Counted from the stretch's first letter, positions 15,295 through 23,650 are shown. The stretch: 34,413 bases of DNA from RYN-431 sp036388295 (GCA_036388295.1 DASVSC010000216.1:1-34413); one strand, 5' to 3'. Program-made: numbers and translations. Notes: a model not told the origin generated them from the sequence alone.

Positions 15295-16461
15295 ATGTCG
15301 CTTGTTGCCCCGCACGGTGGTTCTCTCGTTAATCGCGTTTTGTCGTCCGATGCCGCCGAGAAGGCCAAGGCCGCCAAGGGGCTGACGCAGGTGACGCTTT
15401 CGCCCCGCGAACAGGGCGACCTGGAACTGCTCGCCATCGGCGGCTTCAGTCCGCTGAAGGGCTTCATGGGGCAGGCGGATTTCACCCGTGTCTGCAACGA
15501 GATGCGTCTGGCCGACGGCCCGAACAAAGACTTGGTGTGGCCGATCCCGGTCATCCTCAGCCCCGCCGACGACGTGGCCGCGAAAATCAACGTCGGCGAC
15601 ACGATCGCCCTGAACGACTCAAAGGGCCAACTGCTCGGCACGATGAAGGTGACGGAGAAGTACCCGCACGACAAGGCGCTCGAAAACAAAGTCTACGGCA
15701 CCGACGACGCCAAGCACCCCGGCATCGCCGTCACCGCCAAACAGGGCAGCTTCAACCTGGCCGGCGACGTCGACGTCGTCAGCATCAACAACGAGCCGGA
15801 GTTCCCGCAGTACCGCCTGACGCCGAAGCAGACGCGCGACGCCTTCGCTGCCAAGGGCTGGAACACCGTCGCCGCCTTCCAGACGCGCAACCCGATTCAC
15901 CGCAGCCACGAATACCTGACCAAATGCGCCCTGGAAATGACGGACGGCCTGCTCATCCACCCCGTCGTCGGCGAAACGAAGGCCGACGACATTCCCGCGC
16001 AGACGCGCATGGACTGTTACACCACGCTCATCGACGGCTACTACGCCAAAGAGCGCACCATGCTCAGCGTGCTGCCTTTGGCCATGCGTTACGCCGGCCC
16101 GCGTGAGGCCGTGCTGCACACGATCATCCGGAAGAACTACGGCATCAGCCACTTCATCGTCGGCCGCGACCACGCCGGCGTCGGCACGTACTACGGCACG
16201 TACGACGCCCAGAAAATCTTCGACGGCTTCAAGCCCGAAGAGATCGGCGTCACGATCCTGAAGTTCGAGCACACCGCCTGGTGCAAGAAGTGCGAAGCCA
16301 TCGTCAGCAGCAAAACCTGCCCGCACGGCCCGGAAGACAAAATCGCCCCCAGCGGCACGAAGGTCCGTGACCTGCTCAAGGCCGGCGAGCGCCCGCCGGA
16401 AGAGTTCAGCCGGCCGGAAATTGCCGACATCCTGATCAAGTGGGCGCAGAGCGTCGGTTAA
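15295..16461 (+). CDS. sat: Sulfate adenylyltransferase (ATP sulfurylase)
   Basis: This cytoplasmic enzyme forms adenosine 5'-phosphosulfate from ATP and sulfate, the entry step of sulfate assimilation or dissimilation. The N-terminal PUA-like domain (LVAPHGG..., then GGFSPLKGFMG) is followed by the catalytic domain. Its nucleotide motif QTRNPIHRSHEYL begins at residue 196 and the second motif GRDHAGVGTYYGTYDAQ lies near residue 292. A Cys-rich stretch (AWCKKCEAIVSSKTCPH) follows, as in many single-subunit Sat enzymes. The 388-residue length is typical and there is no fused APS kinase domain. The start has an AGGAG Shine-Dalgarno. It is monocistronic: a strong intrinsic terminator follows. 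No cys genes adjoin it, so its pathway role is not set by context. Confidence 0.96.
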   Translation: MSLVAPHGGSLVNRVLSSDAAEKAKAAKGLTQVTLSPREQGDLELLAIGGFSPLKGFMGQADFTRVCNEMRLADGPNKDLVWPIPVILSPADDVAAKINVGDTIALNDSKGQLLGTMKVTEKYPHDKALENKVYGTDDAKHPGIAVTAKQGSFNLAGDVDVVSINNEPEFPQYRLTPKQTRDAFAAKGWNTVAAFQTRNPIHRSHEYLTKCALEMTDGLLIHPVVGETKADDIPAQTRMDCYTTLIDGYYAKERTMLSVLPLAMRYAGPREAVLHTIIRKNYGISHFIVGRDHAGVGTYYGTYDAQKIFDGFKPEEIGVTILKFEHTAWCKKCEAIVSSKTCPHGPEDKIAPSGTKVRDLLKAGERPPEEFSRPEIADILIKWAQSVG

Positions 16462-16494
16462 GCGACGCCGTTGATCGCTTCTATAAAAACCATC

Positions 16495-16524
16495 GGGCGG
16501 ACCCTCACGTGGGTCCGCCCTTTT
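16495..16524 (+). terminator. Intrinsic terminator of sat
   Basis: A 10-bp perfect GC-rich stem (16495-16504 with 16511-16520) with a 6-nt loop is followed directly by TTTT. It begins 33 bp after the sat stop. It is the clearest intrinsic terminator in the window. Confidence 0.85.
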
Positions 16525-16639
16525 ACGTCGGTCGACGTTACATCGCCCCATTCCTATTCATCCATCGTGTCGTCTTGCACCCGCACGCGCTGAATCGTAC
16601 GTCAAACACGGCCGTCCACTTCGGGCGGGGAAACGCCGC

Positions 16640-17092
16640 ATGCATTCGGTTCGATCAATCGTTTTGTTCTGTCTCTGCCTCGGCTTAGCATTCGCCTGCC
16701 CTGTACGCGGCGACGACTCGACGGGGAACGTGACGCCCGTGACCGTCCGCCTCGCCTTCCGTGACGGCACTTGCCGAAACGCCCTGCTGATCGCGCAAAG
16801 CCAATCAATCGATGCCAGGCCGACACCGGACCTGCGGTTTCGCACCGCGACTGGCGAAGTGGCGCTGCGTACGGACATGCTCGTCAGCATCACCGACATT
16901 GTCGACAAGTCGTCGGCCGAGCAGTCGAGCGCGCTGATCCGGGTCGAACGCGGTTCGCCGCGGCGGCTGAAGTTCGGGCGGCAACTCGAATCCATTGTCA
17001 TCCTGAACGACGACGGCACCCGCGAACTCGTTGACCTGCGCAAGATCGCGTCGCTGCGCGTCGTCCGCAAAACCGCTGTCGCTCGGTCTTAG
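16640..17092 (+). CDS. Small exported protein of unknown function
   Basis: A 150-residue protein with a signal peptide (MHSVRSIVLFCLCLGLAFACPVRGDD, cleavage probably near residue 25). The mature part is predicted to be beta-rich, with two repeated-looking segments: VRLAFRDGTCRNALLI and LESIVILNDDGTRELVDLRKIASLRVV. Patterns like INDDGTxELVxLxxI are seen in exported planctomycete proteins, but I recognise no named family. A cysteine at about residue 47 of the precursor is the only one in the mature chain. It sits after the sat terminator and 42 bp before the Gfo/Idh/MocA gene, with which it may share a transcript. No membrane anchor or lipobox is seen. Confidence 0.7.
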   Translation: MHSVRSIVLFCLCLGLAFACPVRGDDSTGNVTPVTVRLAFRDGTCRNALLIAQSQSIDARPTPDLRFRTATGEVALRTDMLVSITDIVDKSSAEQSSALIRVERGSPRRLKFGRQLESIVILNDDGTRELVDLRKIASLRVVRKTAVARS

Positions 17093-17134
17093 CCCCTTCA
17101 GTGCGACATCCACTGCGGTTAGTTTGCCCGACGC

Positions 17135-18130
17135 ATGAGCATTCGAAACACAGCGGCGGGCATTCGCTGGGGCATCATCGGCTGCGGCGACGTGACCGAA
17201 GTCAAAAGCGGGCCCGGTCTGCAGAAGGCGGCAGACTCGTCGCTGGTGGCCGTCATGCGACGCGACGGCGTGAAGGCGGCCGATTACGCGAAACGGCATA
17301 ACGTGCCGACGTGGTATGACGATGCGGATCAGCTGATCAACGACCCGACTGTGGACGCCGTGTATGTCGCCACGCCGCCGTCTTCCCACGCCGACTACGT
17401 CTGCCGCGTCGCGGCCTCGGGTAAGCCGGTGTACGTCGAAAAGCCGATGGCCACGACGGCCGACGATTGCCGCCGGATGATCGCCGCCTGCGAGTCGGCC
17501 GGCGTGAAGTTGTTCGTGGCCTACTACCGCCGTTGCCTGCCGCGGTTCGTCAAGGCGAAACAACTCATCGACAGTGGTGCGATCGGCGACGTCCAGGCGG
17601 TCAGCGTTACACTTTGGCGCCCGGCGTCGAAGGCGGAAATCGCCGGCACCGAATGGCGGATTCAGCCGGCCATCGCCGGCGGCGGCCTGTTTCTTGATCT
17701 GGCCTCGCACACGCTCGATCTCATCGACCATCTTTGTGGGCCCATAGAATCCGCCAACGGCGTCGCCGGCAACCGCGGCGGACATTACACCGCCGAAGAC
17801 ACGGTGGCCGGCTACTGGCGGCACGCGTCGGGCGCGCTCGGCAGTGGGTCGTGGTGCTTCTCGGCCGGCGTGCACCGCGACGACGTCGACATCGTCGGCA
17901 GCCGTGGCATGATCCGCTTTTCCAGCTTCGCCGACCGGCCGGTCGTGCTGACGACGGCGAACGGCAGCGAGTCGTTCGACGTTCCGCATCCGCCGCACGT
18001 CCAACAGCCGTTGATTCAAACGATCGTCGATGACCTACTCGGTCGAGGAACGTGCCCGAGCACTGGCCACAGCGCGCTGCGCACCAGCGTCGCCCTCGAC
18101 GCCATGTTGGCGACGTGGCGGGCACGATAG
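17135..18130 (+). CDS. Gfo/Idh/MocA-family oxidoreductase
   Basis: A 331-residue NAD(P)-dependent dehydrogenase of the glucose-fructose oxidoreductase / inositol dehydrogenase family. The Rossmann motif is GIIGCGDVTEV near residues 13-23. The conserved EKPMA motif follows (YVEKPMATTADDC), where the Lys is catalytic. The C-terminal half begins with RCLPRFVKAKQLIDSGAIGDVQ and contains GGGLFLDLASHTLDLIDHL, whose DxxxH element supplies the catalytic His. No Tat or Sec signal is evident, so it is cytoplasmic. Planctomycetes carry many paralogues acting on sugars and inositols, so the substrate cannot be called. The start ATG lacks a Shine-Dalgarno; RWGIIGCG begins 11 residues in. Confidence 0.9.
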   Translation: MSIRNTAAGIRWGIIGCGDVTEVKSGPGLQKAADSSLVAVMRRDGVKAADYAKRHNVPTWYDDADQLINDPTVDAVYVATPPSSHADYVCRVAASGKPVYVEKPMATTADDCRRMIAACESAGVKLFVAYYRRCLPRFVKAKQLIDSGAIGDVQAVSVTLWRPASKAEIAGTEWRIQPAIAGGGLFLDLASHTLDLIDHLCGPIESANGVAGNRGGHYTAEDTVAGYWRHASGALGSGSWCFSAGVHRDDVDIVGSRGMIRFSSFADRPVVLTTANGSESFDVPHPPHVQQPLIQTIVDDLLGRGTCPSTGHSALRTSVALDAMLATWRAR

Positions 18131-18281
18131 CAGCCGGCACTTCGGTGTGACGTCTGATCCCTTCTTCCGGTCATACGAGAGAGAGCAAGACTGGCCGCTA
18201 CGGTAAACGCACGTCGTACTACGGCGCTGATCCGCGCCGTCAGAGGACCTGCCAAATGCGGCAGCTTTACGGCGATTCGGG

Positions 18282-18287
18282 TATATC
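18282..18287 (+). promoter_or_regulatory. -10-like box of the methyltransferase gene
   Basis: TATATC lies exactly 6 nt before the ATG at 18294 with no Shine-Dalgarno. Its last base departs from the consensus, so it is weaker than the other boxes with this spacing. The remainder of the 163-bp gap after the oxidoreductase gene shows no gene. Confidence 0.35.
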
Positions 18288-18293
18288 GGTCGC

Positions 18294-19289
18294 ATGACCT
18301 GGACGGCCCAATCGCTGACGCAACTCGCCACCGGTTATTGGCCCGCCGCCACGCTGATCGCGGCGGTCCGGCTGCGGTTGTTCGAGACCCTGGACGGCGG
18401 CCCGGCGTCGGCCGATGCAGTGGCCGCGTCGCTGAGCCTTCCGGCCGACCGGCTTGTCCATTTGCTCGACGCGCTCGCGGCGATGCGTCTGCTGACGAAG
18501 TCGCCGGCGGGTGATTACGCCATCGACGCCGACGCCCGGCCGCTGCTGTCACGTACGTCGCCGACGTGCCTGCTGGACGCGCTGGCGTACAACGCTGACC
18601 TGTACCGCCAGTGGACGAACCTGGCCGACACGGTGTGCGGCACTGCGACGCCGCCGGCCGGTGGAAAACAGCTCGGCGATGACCCGGCCATGACCCGCCG
18701 CTTCGTCCTCGGCATGGAAGCCAAGGCCCGCGCGTTCTCCCCGGCGATCGCGCAGCAAATCGACCTCGGCGACGCCCGCACCCTGCTGGACGTCGGCAGC
18801 GGCCCCGGCACGCTCACGCGCCTGCTGCTGGAGCGTTATTCCGCGCTGCACGCGACGCTGTTGGACCTGTCGCCCGTGCTGGCGGTGGCGCGCGACGTCT
18901 GTCGGGCGTCGCCGGTATTTGATCGACTGTCGTTTCACCCCGCGGACTACCGGCAAGACCCGTTGCCCGGCCCGTTCGACGCCGTCGTCTACGCCGGTGC
19001 GCTGCACCAGGAAACACCGGCCTCAGCTGCCGATTTGTTCGCGAAGCTCCGCCACGCCACACGGCCCGGCGGCCGCGTGTTCATCGTCGATTTGATGCTC
19101 GACGACGACCGCACGGCCCCGGCGTTCTCGGCCCTGTTCCAGCTCAACATGATGCTGCTGCGGCCGGGGGCACGCGTGTTCAGCGTCAGCGAAGTGATTG
19201 CCGTGATGCGGGACGCCGGCTTCGTGGACGTGAGCGCGGAACCAGTCGATGCGACGCCCTACCGCATCGTTCGCGCGGAGACGCGTTGA
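18294..19289 (+). CDS. SAM-dependent O-methyltransferase-like protein
   Basis: A 331-residue enzyme built like plant and bacterial small-molecule O-methyltransferases (Methyltransf_2 type). The N-terminal ~100 residues form a winged-helix dimerisation domain (LRLFETLDGGPASADAVAASLSLPADRLVHLLDALAAMRLL). The SAM-binding domain starts at TLLDVGSGPGTLTRLLLERY, with the acidic loop HATLLDLSPVL and the motif FDAVVYAGALHQ. The catalytic His-Glu pair of true O-methyltransferases is not obvious; a His in GALHQETP is the best candidate. The substrate is unknown; related proteins act on phenols, quinones or carotenoids. There is no cluster around it to suggest a pathway. Confidence 0.82.
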   Translation: MTWTAQSLTQLATGYWPAATLIAAVRLRLFETLDGGPASADAVAASLSLPADRLVHLLDALAAMRLLTKSPAGDYAIDADARPLLSRTSPTCLLDALAYNADLYRQWTNLADTVCGTATPPAGGKQLGDDPAMTRRFVLGMEAKARAFSPAIAQQIDLGDARTLLDVGSGPGTLTRLLLERYSALHATLLDLSPVLAVARDVCRASPVFDRLSFHPADYRQDPLPGPFDAVVYAGALHQETPASAADLFAKLRHATRPGGRVFIVDLMLDDDRTAPAFSALFQLNMMLLRPGARVFSVSEVIAVMRDAGFVDVSAEPVDATPYRIVRAETR

Positions 19290-19353
19290 AGCCGTAAGTG
19301 GGTGCCATTGTGTCTTCGCTGTCACGAACGGGAACCGGAACGACGGCAGCGGT

Positions 19354-19833
19354 TCACTTCACGCTCTCACGGACGATCGCCGGCAGGGATGACGTGAATG
19401 CGCCGTTGGTCATCACGCGGTCGATGCCGGCCGCTTTCGCGGCGGCCAGCGTGTCGACGGCGACGTGGGCGGCGAAGGCGATGACTTCGCCGCCGTACTG
19501 GCGTTTCCAGGCCGCGGCGGCGTCAAGATTTTCGGCGGAGTTCAGATCGACGATCAGTCGCGGGGCCGCGGTGGCCATCAGCTTCGATAAATCGCGCACG
19601 ACCTTGAATGACACGCCTTCCGCCCGGGCGGTGGCGACGACTTTGCTCGAAAACAACAGGTCGCGGACGTAAATCAGCACCGCCGGCGGGCCGGGGGGCG
19701 GTGGAACGGCTGGGGTCGGCACAGGGGCGTCGGTCACGGCCCCATTGGAACCGCTCGCCCCGCCGCCGCCAACCGCAACGTCCAATAACTCACGCAAACC
19801 CGCCCGCCCGGCCGATACCAAACGACAAGGCAC
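19354..19833 (-). CDS. Pseudo-receiver-like protein divergent from motA
   Basis: A 159-residue protein (GTG start, so start uncertain). The first ~50 residues are low-complexity, rich in Gly and Pro. The rest resembles a CheY-type alternating beta/alpha domain: VLIYVRDLLFSSKVVATARAEG, then RLIVDLNSAENLDAAAAW with an Asp in the phospho-acceptor position, then EVIAFAAHVAVDTLAAAKAAGIDRVMTNGAF. The conserved Lys after strand 5 is missing (TNG) and the upstream acidic pair is absent, so it is probably not a phosphorylatable receiver. Divergent placement 45 bp from motA suggests, but does not prove, a role linked to motility. A later GTG would give a domain-only protein of about 107 residues. Confidence 0.55.
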   Translation of the reverse strand: MPCRLVSAGRAGLRELLDVAVGGGGASGSNGAVTDAPVPTPAVPPPPGPPAVLIYVRDLLFSSKVVATARAEGVSFKVVRDLSKLMATAAPRLIVDLNSAENLDAAAAWKRQYGGEVIAFAAHVAVDTLAAAKAAGIDRVMTNGAFTSSLPAIVRESVK

Positions 19834-19878
19834 GGCAGCAGCCGGGGCGAGAACGACCGTTCGCGTTGGAAGGTTTGC

Positions 19879-20661
19879 ATGGACTTAGCAACCATCATCG
19901 GCTTCATCCTGGCGTGGGGGTCGATCCTCTACGGCATGCACCACGCCGCCCACACCCTCACACCCTACATCGTGCCGGCCGAGATGATTCTGGTCGGCGG
20001 TTGCGCCATCGGCGTGTCGATCTGGTCGATGCCGCTGCACGCCGTCACCGGGGCGTTCGTGGCGGCGAAGAAGGTGCTGCTGAACAAGCCGATCCACATC
20101 GATCACATCGTCAAAGAAATGGTCGGCTACGCCGAAACCGCCCGCCGCGACGGCGTATTGGCGCTGGAAACCGTCAGCAAGGAAGCCCACGACCCGTTCC
20201 TTCGCCGCGGCCTGCAGCTGACGATCGACGGCACCGAGCCGGAAATGATCGAACGCATTCTGCGCATCGAAATCGACTCCATGCTGGAGCGTCACAAGCA
20301 CGCCAAGCACTTCTGGGCCAGCGTCGCCAAGTTCGGCCCCGGGTGCGGCCTGGTGGCGTGTCTGATCGCCCAGGTCGCCATGTTCATGAACCTGGGCGCC
20401 GGCGACGCCGCGATCATCGGCAAAGCCCTCGCCGGCGCGCTGACGGGCACGCTCTACGGGGCCATCGTGCAGAACCTGATCGCGGGCCCGGTCGCCGAGA
20501 AGCTCGGCCTGCTGAGCAAGGAGGAGGCGTTCGAAAAAGAGATCATCATGCAGGGCGTCCTGAGCATCCAGGCCGGCAACAACCCACGCGTGGTGGAAAT
20601 GCAGCTGATGAGCTTCATGAGCGTGAAGAACCAACAGGCGATGCTCAAGGCCGCTGCTTAG
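19879..20661 (+). CDS. motA: Flagellar stator protein MotA (MotA/PomA family)
   Basis: An inner-membrane stator subunit that with MotB conducts ions to turn the flagellar rotor. Four hydrophobic segments are seen at about residues 2-20, 32-55, 148-172 and 180-205. The cytoplasmic loop carries the expected charged residues (ETARRDGVLALE, and LRRGLQLTIDGTEPEMIERIL). The length of 260 residues is close to the PomA type (~254). The start is supported by a GGAAGG Shine-Dalgarno 5 nt upstream. The TAG stop (20659-20661) is the first three bases of the inverted repeat bounding the downstream cassette. No other flagellar genes are visible. Coupling ion (proton or sodium) cannot be decided. Confidence 0.92.
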   Translation: MDLATIIGFILAWGSILYGMHHAAHTLTPYIVPAEMILVGGCAIGVSIWSMPLHAVTGAFVAAKKVLLNKPIHIDHIVKEMVGYAETARRDGVLALETVSKEAHDPFLRRGLQLTIDGTEPEMIERILRIEIDSMLERHKHAKHFWASVAKFGPGCGLVACLIAQVAMFMNLGAGDAAIIGKALAGALTGTLYGAIVQNLIAGPVAEKLGLLSKEEAFEKEIIMQGVLSIQAGNNPRVVEMQLMSFMSVKNQQAMLKAAA

Positions 20662-21082
20662 TGGGAAGTTGATAGCGGGAAGCGGGAAGTAAAACCAATG
20701 CCGGGCGATTACAAAGAGCTTCTAGCATGGCAGCGATCGATGGATTTGATCGTCACCGTATACGAATCGACGCGCCACTTCCCGGCCGACGAAAGATTCG
20801 GTCTGACCAATCAGCTTCGCAGGGCAGTTGTCTCAATTGCATCTAACATTGCGGAAGGCCAAGGCCGTCAAACGAACGCTGATTTTCAACGCTTCTTGCG
20901 AATCGCAAATGGGTCAAGGCAGGAGGTCGAAACCCAATTCTTGGTCGCTACCCGGCTCGGCTTCGTTGACGAACATGTAACCCAACCCATCCTCGAGCGC
21001 TTACAAGAAATTGGACGTCTTATCGGCGGACTTATTCGCTCCTTGTCTTAACTTCCCGCTTCCCGCTATCAACTTCCCACTA
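20659..21082. mobile_element. Four-helix-bundle cassette with 32-bp perfect terminal inverted repeats
   Basis: The left end (20659-20690) is the exact reverse complement of the right end (21051-21082), 32 of 32 positions. Each arm contains GGGAAG-type direct repeats (three per arm). One gene fills the interior with 7 bp of leader and none of tail, since its stop codon touches the right arm. The unit splits motA and motB, normally adjacent genes. The interior is visibly richer in A/T and in codons such as AAA, TTA and ATT than its neighbours. There is no transposase. A related ORF-less hairpin is at 5697-5783. Target-site duplication is not obvious. Confidence 0.75.
20698..21051 (+). CDS. Four-helix-bundle protein (23S rRNA IVS / S23 family)
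   Basis: A 117-residue, all-helical protein of the family first found encoded in intervening sequences of 23S rRNA genes and related to Avd-type accessory proteins. Family features seen: ELLAWQRSMDLIVTVYESTRHFP, then ERFGLTNQLRRAVVSIASNIAEGQGR, with the diagnostic SIASNIAEG core, and the helix RFLRIANGSRQEVETQFLVATRLGF. The biochemical role of chromosomal members is unknown; a nucleic-acid-binding role is suspected from Avd. The start at 20698 is 7 nt after the left inverted repeat. Codon and base use differ from the flanking motA and motB, indicating recent arrival. It should be co-transcribed with the mot genes. Confidence 0.93.
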   Translation: MPGDYKELLAWQRSMDLIVTVYESTRHFPADERFGLTNQLRRAVVSIASNIAEGQGRQTNADFQRFLRIANGSRQEVETQFLVATRLGFVDEHVTQPILERLQEIGRLIGGLIRSLS

Positions 21083-21087
21083 CTACC

Positions 21088-21876
21088 ATGGCAGCCAAAT
21101 GCAAAAAATGCGACCCCCACGAGATCTGCGAAGAATGCCCGGAATGGATCTTCACGCTCGCCGATCTGATCATGTGCATGATGGGCCTGTTCGTGCTGCT
21201 GTGGGTGCTCAAACCCTCGCCCACGCCGCCGGCATTGGGTTCGGCAGACGGCGAGCCGAACAAGCAGCAGGCGAAACTGGTCGAGCAGGTCGCTGAGATT
21301 CGCGCGGCGTTCGGCTACGTGCCCGATCCCAACAGCAGTGATCCGGTCGACCAAGCCATGATCAAAAAGAGCATGACGCTTCGCGGGCCCGGCGAAAAAG
21401 GCGTTCAGGTCGAGCGCACCGATGCGGCCGAGGGAATCGACCCGACCGTTCAATCGATCCGCGAAGGCAAGCTGGCCACGGTCGGCACCCGCGTCGCGTT
21501 CGAACGCGGCGAAGCACGCTTGACGCCCGACGACCTGAAAAACCTCAACGAGATCGCCAAGCAGATCGTCGGCACTCGCTTCGTCGTCGTCGTCAAAGGC
21601 CACGCCTCACGCGACGATTTCGAAACGCCCACGCCGCCAGCGCTCATGGACGTGTCGCTCCGCCGGGCGCAGGCGGCGGCGGATTATCTGGTCACGCAGG
21701 GCGTGTCGCCGGACGTCTTGCGCGTACAGGGCTGCTCCACCTTCGAACCCGTCCGCCAGCGGGCGTATACGCGGGACGCCCATGCGATGAACCGGCGGGT
21801 GGAAGTGTCGTCGACCGACGCCGTCGTTCGTGATCTGCAGGACCCGAACGACGCCAGCGTCGCCCCGCTCGAATAA
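21088..21876 (+). CDS. motB: Flagellar stator protein MotB
   Basis: The second stator subunit. A single N-terminal membrane helix (WIFTLADLIMCMMGLFVLLWVL) carries the ion-binding Asp26. The periplasmic C-terminal half is an OmpA-like peptidoglycan-binding domain (VVVVKGHASRDDF, SLRRAQAAADYLVTQGVSPDVLRVQGCS, and AMNRRVEV). The protein is 262 residues. The N-terminal cytoplasmic tail has four cysteines (Cys5, Cys8, Cys14, Cys17) in a CxxC-x5-CxxC layout that could bind a metal. It starts 5 bp after the right end of the inserted cassette and lacks a Shine-Dalgarno, so its expression probably depends on read-through and on the cassette's structure. Confidence 0.92.
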   Translation: MAAKCKKCDPHEICEECPEWIFTLADLIMCMMGLFVLLWVLKPSPTPPALGSADGEPNKQQAKLVEQVAEIRAAFGYVPDPNSSDPVDQAMIKKSMTLRGPGEKGVQVERTDAAEGIDPTVQSIREGKLATVGTRVAFERGEARLTPDDLKNLNEIAKQIVGTRFVVVVKGHASRDDFETPTPPALMDVSLRRAQAAADYLVTQGVSPDVLRVQGCSTFEPVRQRAYTRDAHAMNRRVEVSSTDAVVRDLQDPNDASVAPLE

Positions 21877-21888
21877 AAGCGGTTGCCG

Positions 21889-23571
21889 TTACGAGCTCGT
21901 CGGCAACGGCAGGCCGCGGTTGCGGAAGGTCGACAAGGCGCCGCGCAGATCGACCGTGTAGGCGATCAGCGCCAGCACCAGTTCGCCCGTCGTCGCCCAG
22001 GCGCGCAGGACGATGGCGACCAGGCCGGCGAAGTCGCGCAGTGCATCGTGGTCGAACGCGTTCTTCACCGCCGGCGGCAGGATGACGACGACCACTAGCA
22101 TAAAGACCCATTCCCGCACGCCGATTCCCGCCGACGCCCAGAACGCCAGGAACCCGGCCGACCATGCCAGGCAGTACGCCCCCGCCACGACCCACCACTT
22201 GCCGATCGGCAGTTGCAGCGGCCCGTGGACGATCATCCAGATGCCCAGGCTCATCACGCACAGGCCGAGAATGTTCCACGCCAGCAAGCCGACGAGCGTC
22301 AGGCCCGGCACGCGGGTGTCGAGTGGCGGCCGTTTGAAGGTGCGGATAATGCGGTTCATCAGCGCGTAGAACACGCTCGGGTGCAGCAGCAGCGCCAGCG
22401 TCGGCAGCAGCGCCATCACGCCGATCAGCCACCAGCGGGCGTCGCCCTGCACCTGCTTGAACCCGAACCAGAGCAAACACGCCACCGCCACAATGATGTT
22501 GGCCAGCATGAACACGATCAGTTCCAGCACCTGCGACGTGCTGCAGATGCTGCCCGACACGCCGTACGGCTTGATCAGGTACATCCGCCCGATCACCTGC
22601 CAGATCACGCCGGGCAGGTAACGGGCCAGTTCGCTGGTGGACCAGACGCGCGTCGCCGGCGCGATCGGGACCGTGCGCCCGAGCGCGCGCAGCAGCGTCC
22701 ACCAACTGAGCACGCGGAACACGAACAAGAACAGCACGAACAGCCCGACCGCAACGACAAAATCCATCGGCCGAATCTTATTCACGAACGGCTCGACGTC
22801 GTCCCAGTTCTCGACGACCGGGCGGATCAGCTTGTAGAACAGCCAGACCGTGATGCCGACGCTCACCACCCGAATCAGCCACGGCTTCAGCCAGGCCCAG
22901 GTCGCGTAAAACCGGCGACGGGACGTGGGCGAGAATTCGATGATTTCCTGCTGCGACCGCGACACCGTGCCCGGCCCCTTGAACTGCGGCGGCGGGAGCA
23001 GGCGAATACCATACTTGCGCATCATCGGCCGCATCAAGCGGCGCAAACGCGGCACCAGGCGGATCAGGAAGTTCGTGAACCGCAGCCCCAGCCACATCAC
23101 CACCCACGTGACCATGGCCGCGCCCACGCAGACGCCGGCGATGGCCGCGATGAAGCCGGGCGTGCTTTTGTCCGGGTCCAAATCGAAGTGTTGAATCAAA
23201 CGCGTGTACTGACGGCCGACGAACCACAGCAGCACGGCGATCACCAGCAGCGACACCGCCGTCGTGGCCGTCGTGAAGATCGACGCCTCGATCCGCAGCG
23301 GCCGGCCGCGCAGCAGCGTGCTGGTGATCTTGCGTTTGCCCGGGAACGCCACCATGGCGAACCCGACCAAAAACATCAGCAGTCCGCCGCCCGGAATTGG
23401 GATGGCCACCACCGCCGGGAAGGCCAGCAGGATCAGCAGGAAGCCGAGCACATTTTTGAGGATCGCGCCGAAATAGCTGGCGAAATACCGCCGCAGCACC
23501 GCGATCGCGGCCTCGGAACGGTCCAAAACGCGGATAATCGCGCTGTCTTCGGGCGGCGGCGGCTTCTTCAT
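21889..23571 (-). CDS. PGPGW-domain / flippase-like (LPG synthase TM-type) membrane protein
   Basis: A 560-residue polytopic membrane protein. The N-terminal ~130 residues include a PGPGW-type hairpin (AVVAIPIPGGGLLMFLVGFAMVAFPGKRK), then a second pair of helices. The C-terminal ~320 residues match the lysylphosphatidylglycerol-synthase transmembrane/AglD-like flippase fold: at least six helices and the signature STSELARYLPGVIWQVIGRMYL followed by YGVSGS. Such proteins move or modify lipid-linked molecules, but no soluble catalytic domain is present, so enzymatic function is unlikely. It is transcribed divergently from hpt and converges on motB, ending 12 bp from it. The C-terminus is Pro/Ser-ended. 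The substrate is unknown. Confidence 0.75.
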   Translation of the reverse strand: MKKPPPPEDSAIIRVLDRSEAAIAVLRRYFASYFGAILKNVLGFLLILLAFPAVVAIPIPGGGLLMFLVGFAMVAFPGKRKITSTLLRGRPLRIEASIFTTATTAVSLLVIAVLLWFVGRQYTRLIQHFDLDPDKSTPGFIAAIAGVCVGAAMVTWVVMWLGLRFTNFLIRLVPRLRRLMRPMMRKYGIRLLPPPQFKGPGTVSRSQQEIIEFSPTSRRRFYATWAWLKPWLIRVVSVGITVWLFYKLIRPVVENWDDVEPFVNKIRPMDFVVAVGLFVLFLFVFRVLSWWTLLRALGRTVPIAPATRVWSTSELARYLPGVIWQVIGRMYLIKPYGVSGSICSTSQVLELIVFMLANIIVAVACLLWFGFKQVQGDARWWLIGVMALLPTLALLLHPSVFYALMNRIIRTFKRPPLDTRVPGLTLVGLLAWNILGLCVMSLGIWMIVHGPLQLPIGKWWVVAGAYCLAWSAGFLAFWASAGIGVREWVFMLVVVVILPPAVKNAFDHDALRDFAGLVAIVLRAWATTGELVLALIAYTVDLRGALSTFRNRGLPLPTSS

Positions 23572-23598
23572 TCCAATGACTTCATCCGTAACCAGGCC

Positions 23599-23627
23599 AT
23601 GATAGGGGCACCGAAGCGGTTTGCGAA
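23599..23627 (-). promoter_or_regulatory. Promoter of the flippase-like gene
   Basis: On the minus strand: TTCGCA (23622-23627), a 17-nt spacer, then TATCAT (23599-23604), 27 nt before the ATG at 23571. It lies back-to-back with the hpt -10 box. Confidence 0.4.
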
Positions 23628-23650
23628 TCGTCAGCCGCCCGGCGTCCCGC

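Noticed and set aside
21882..21907. Hairpin (gttgccg/cggcaac) between motB and the flippase-like gene as a bidirectional terminator
   Set aside because: The stem is only 7 bp with a 12-nt loop, there is no T-tract, and it lies mostly inside the membrane protein's coding end.
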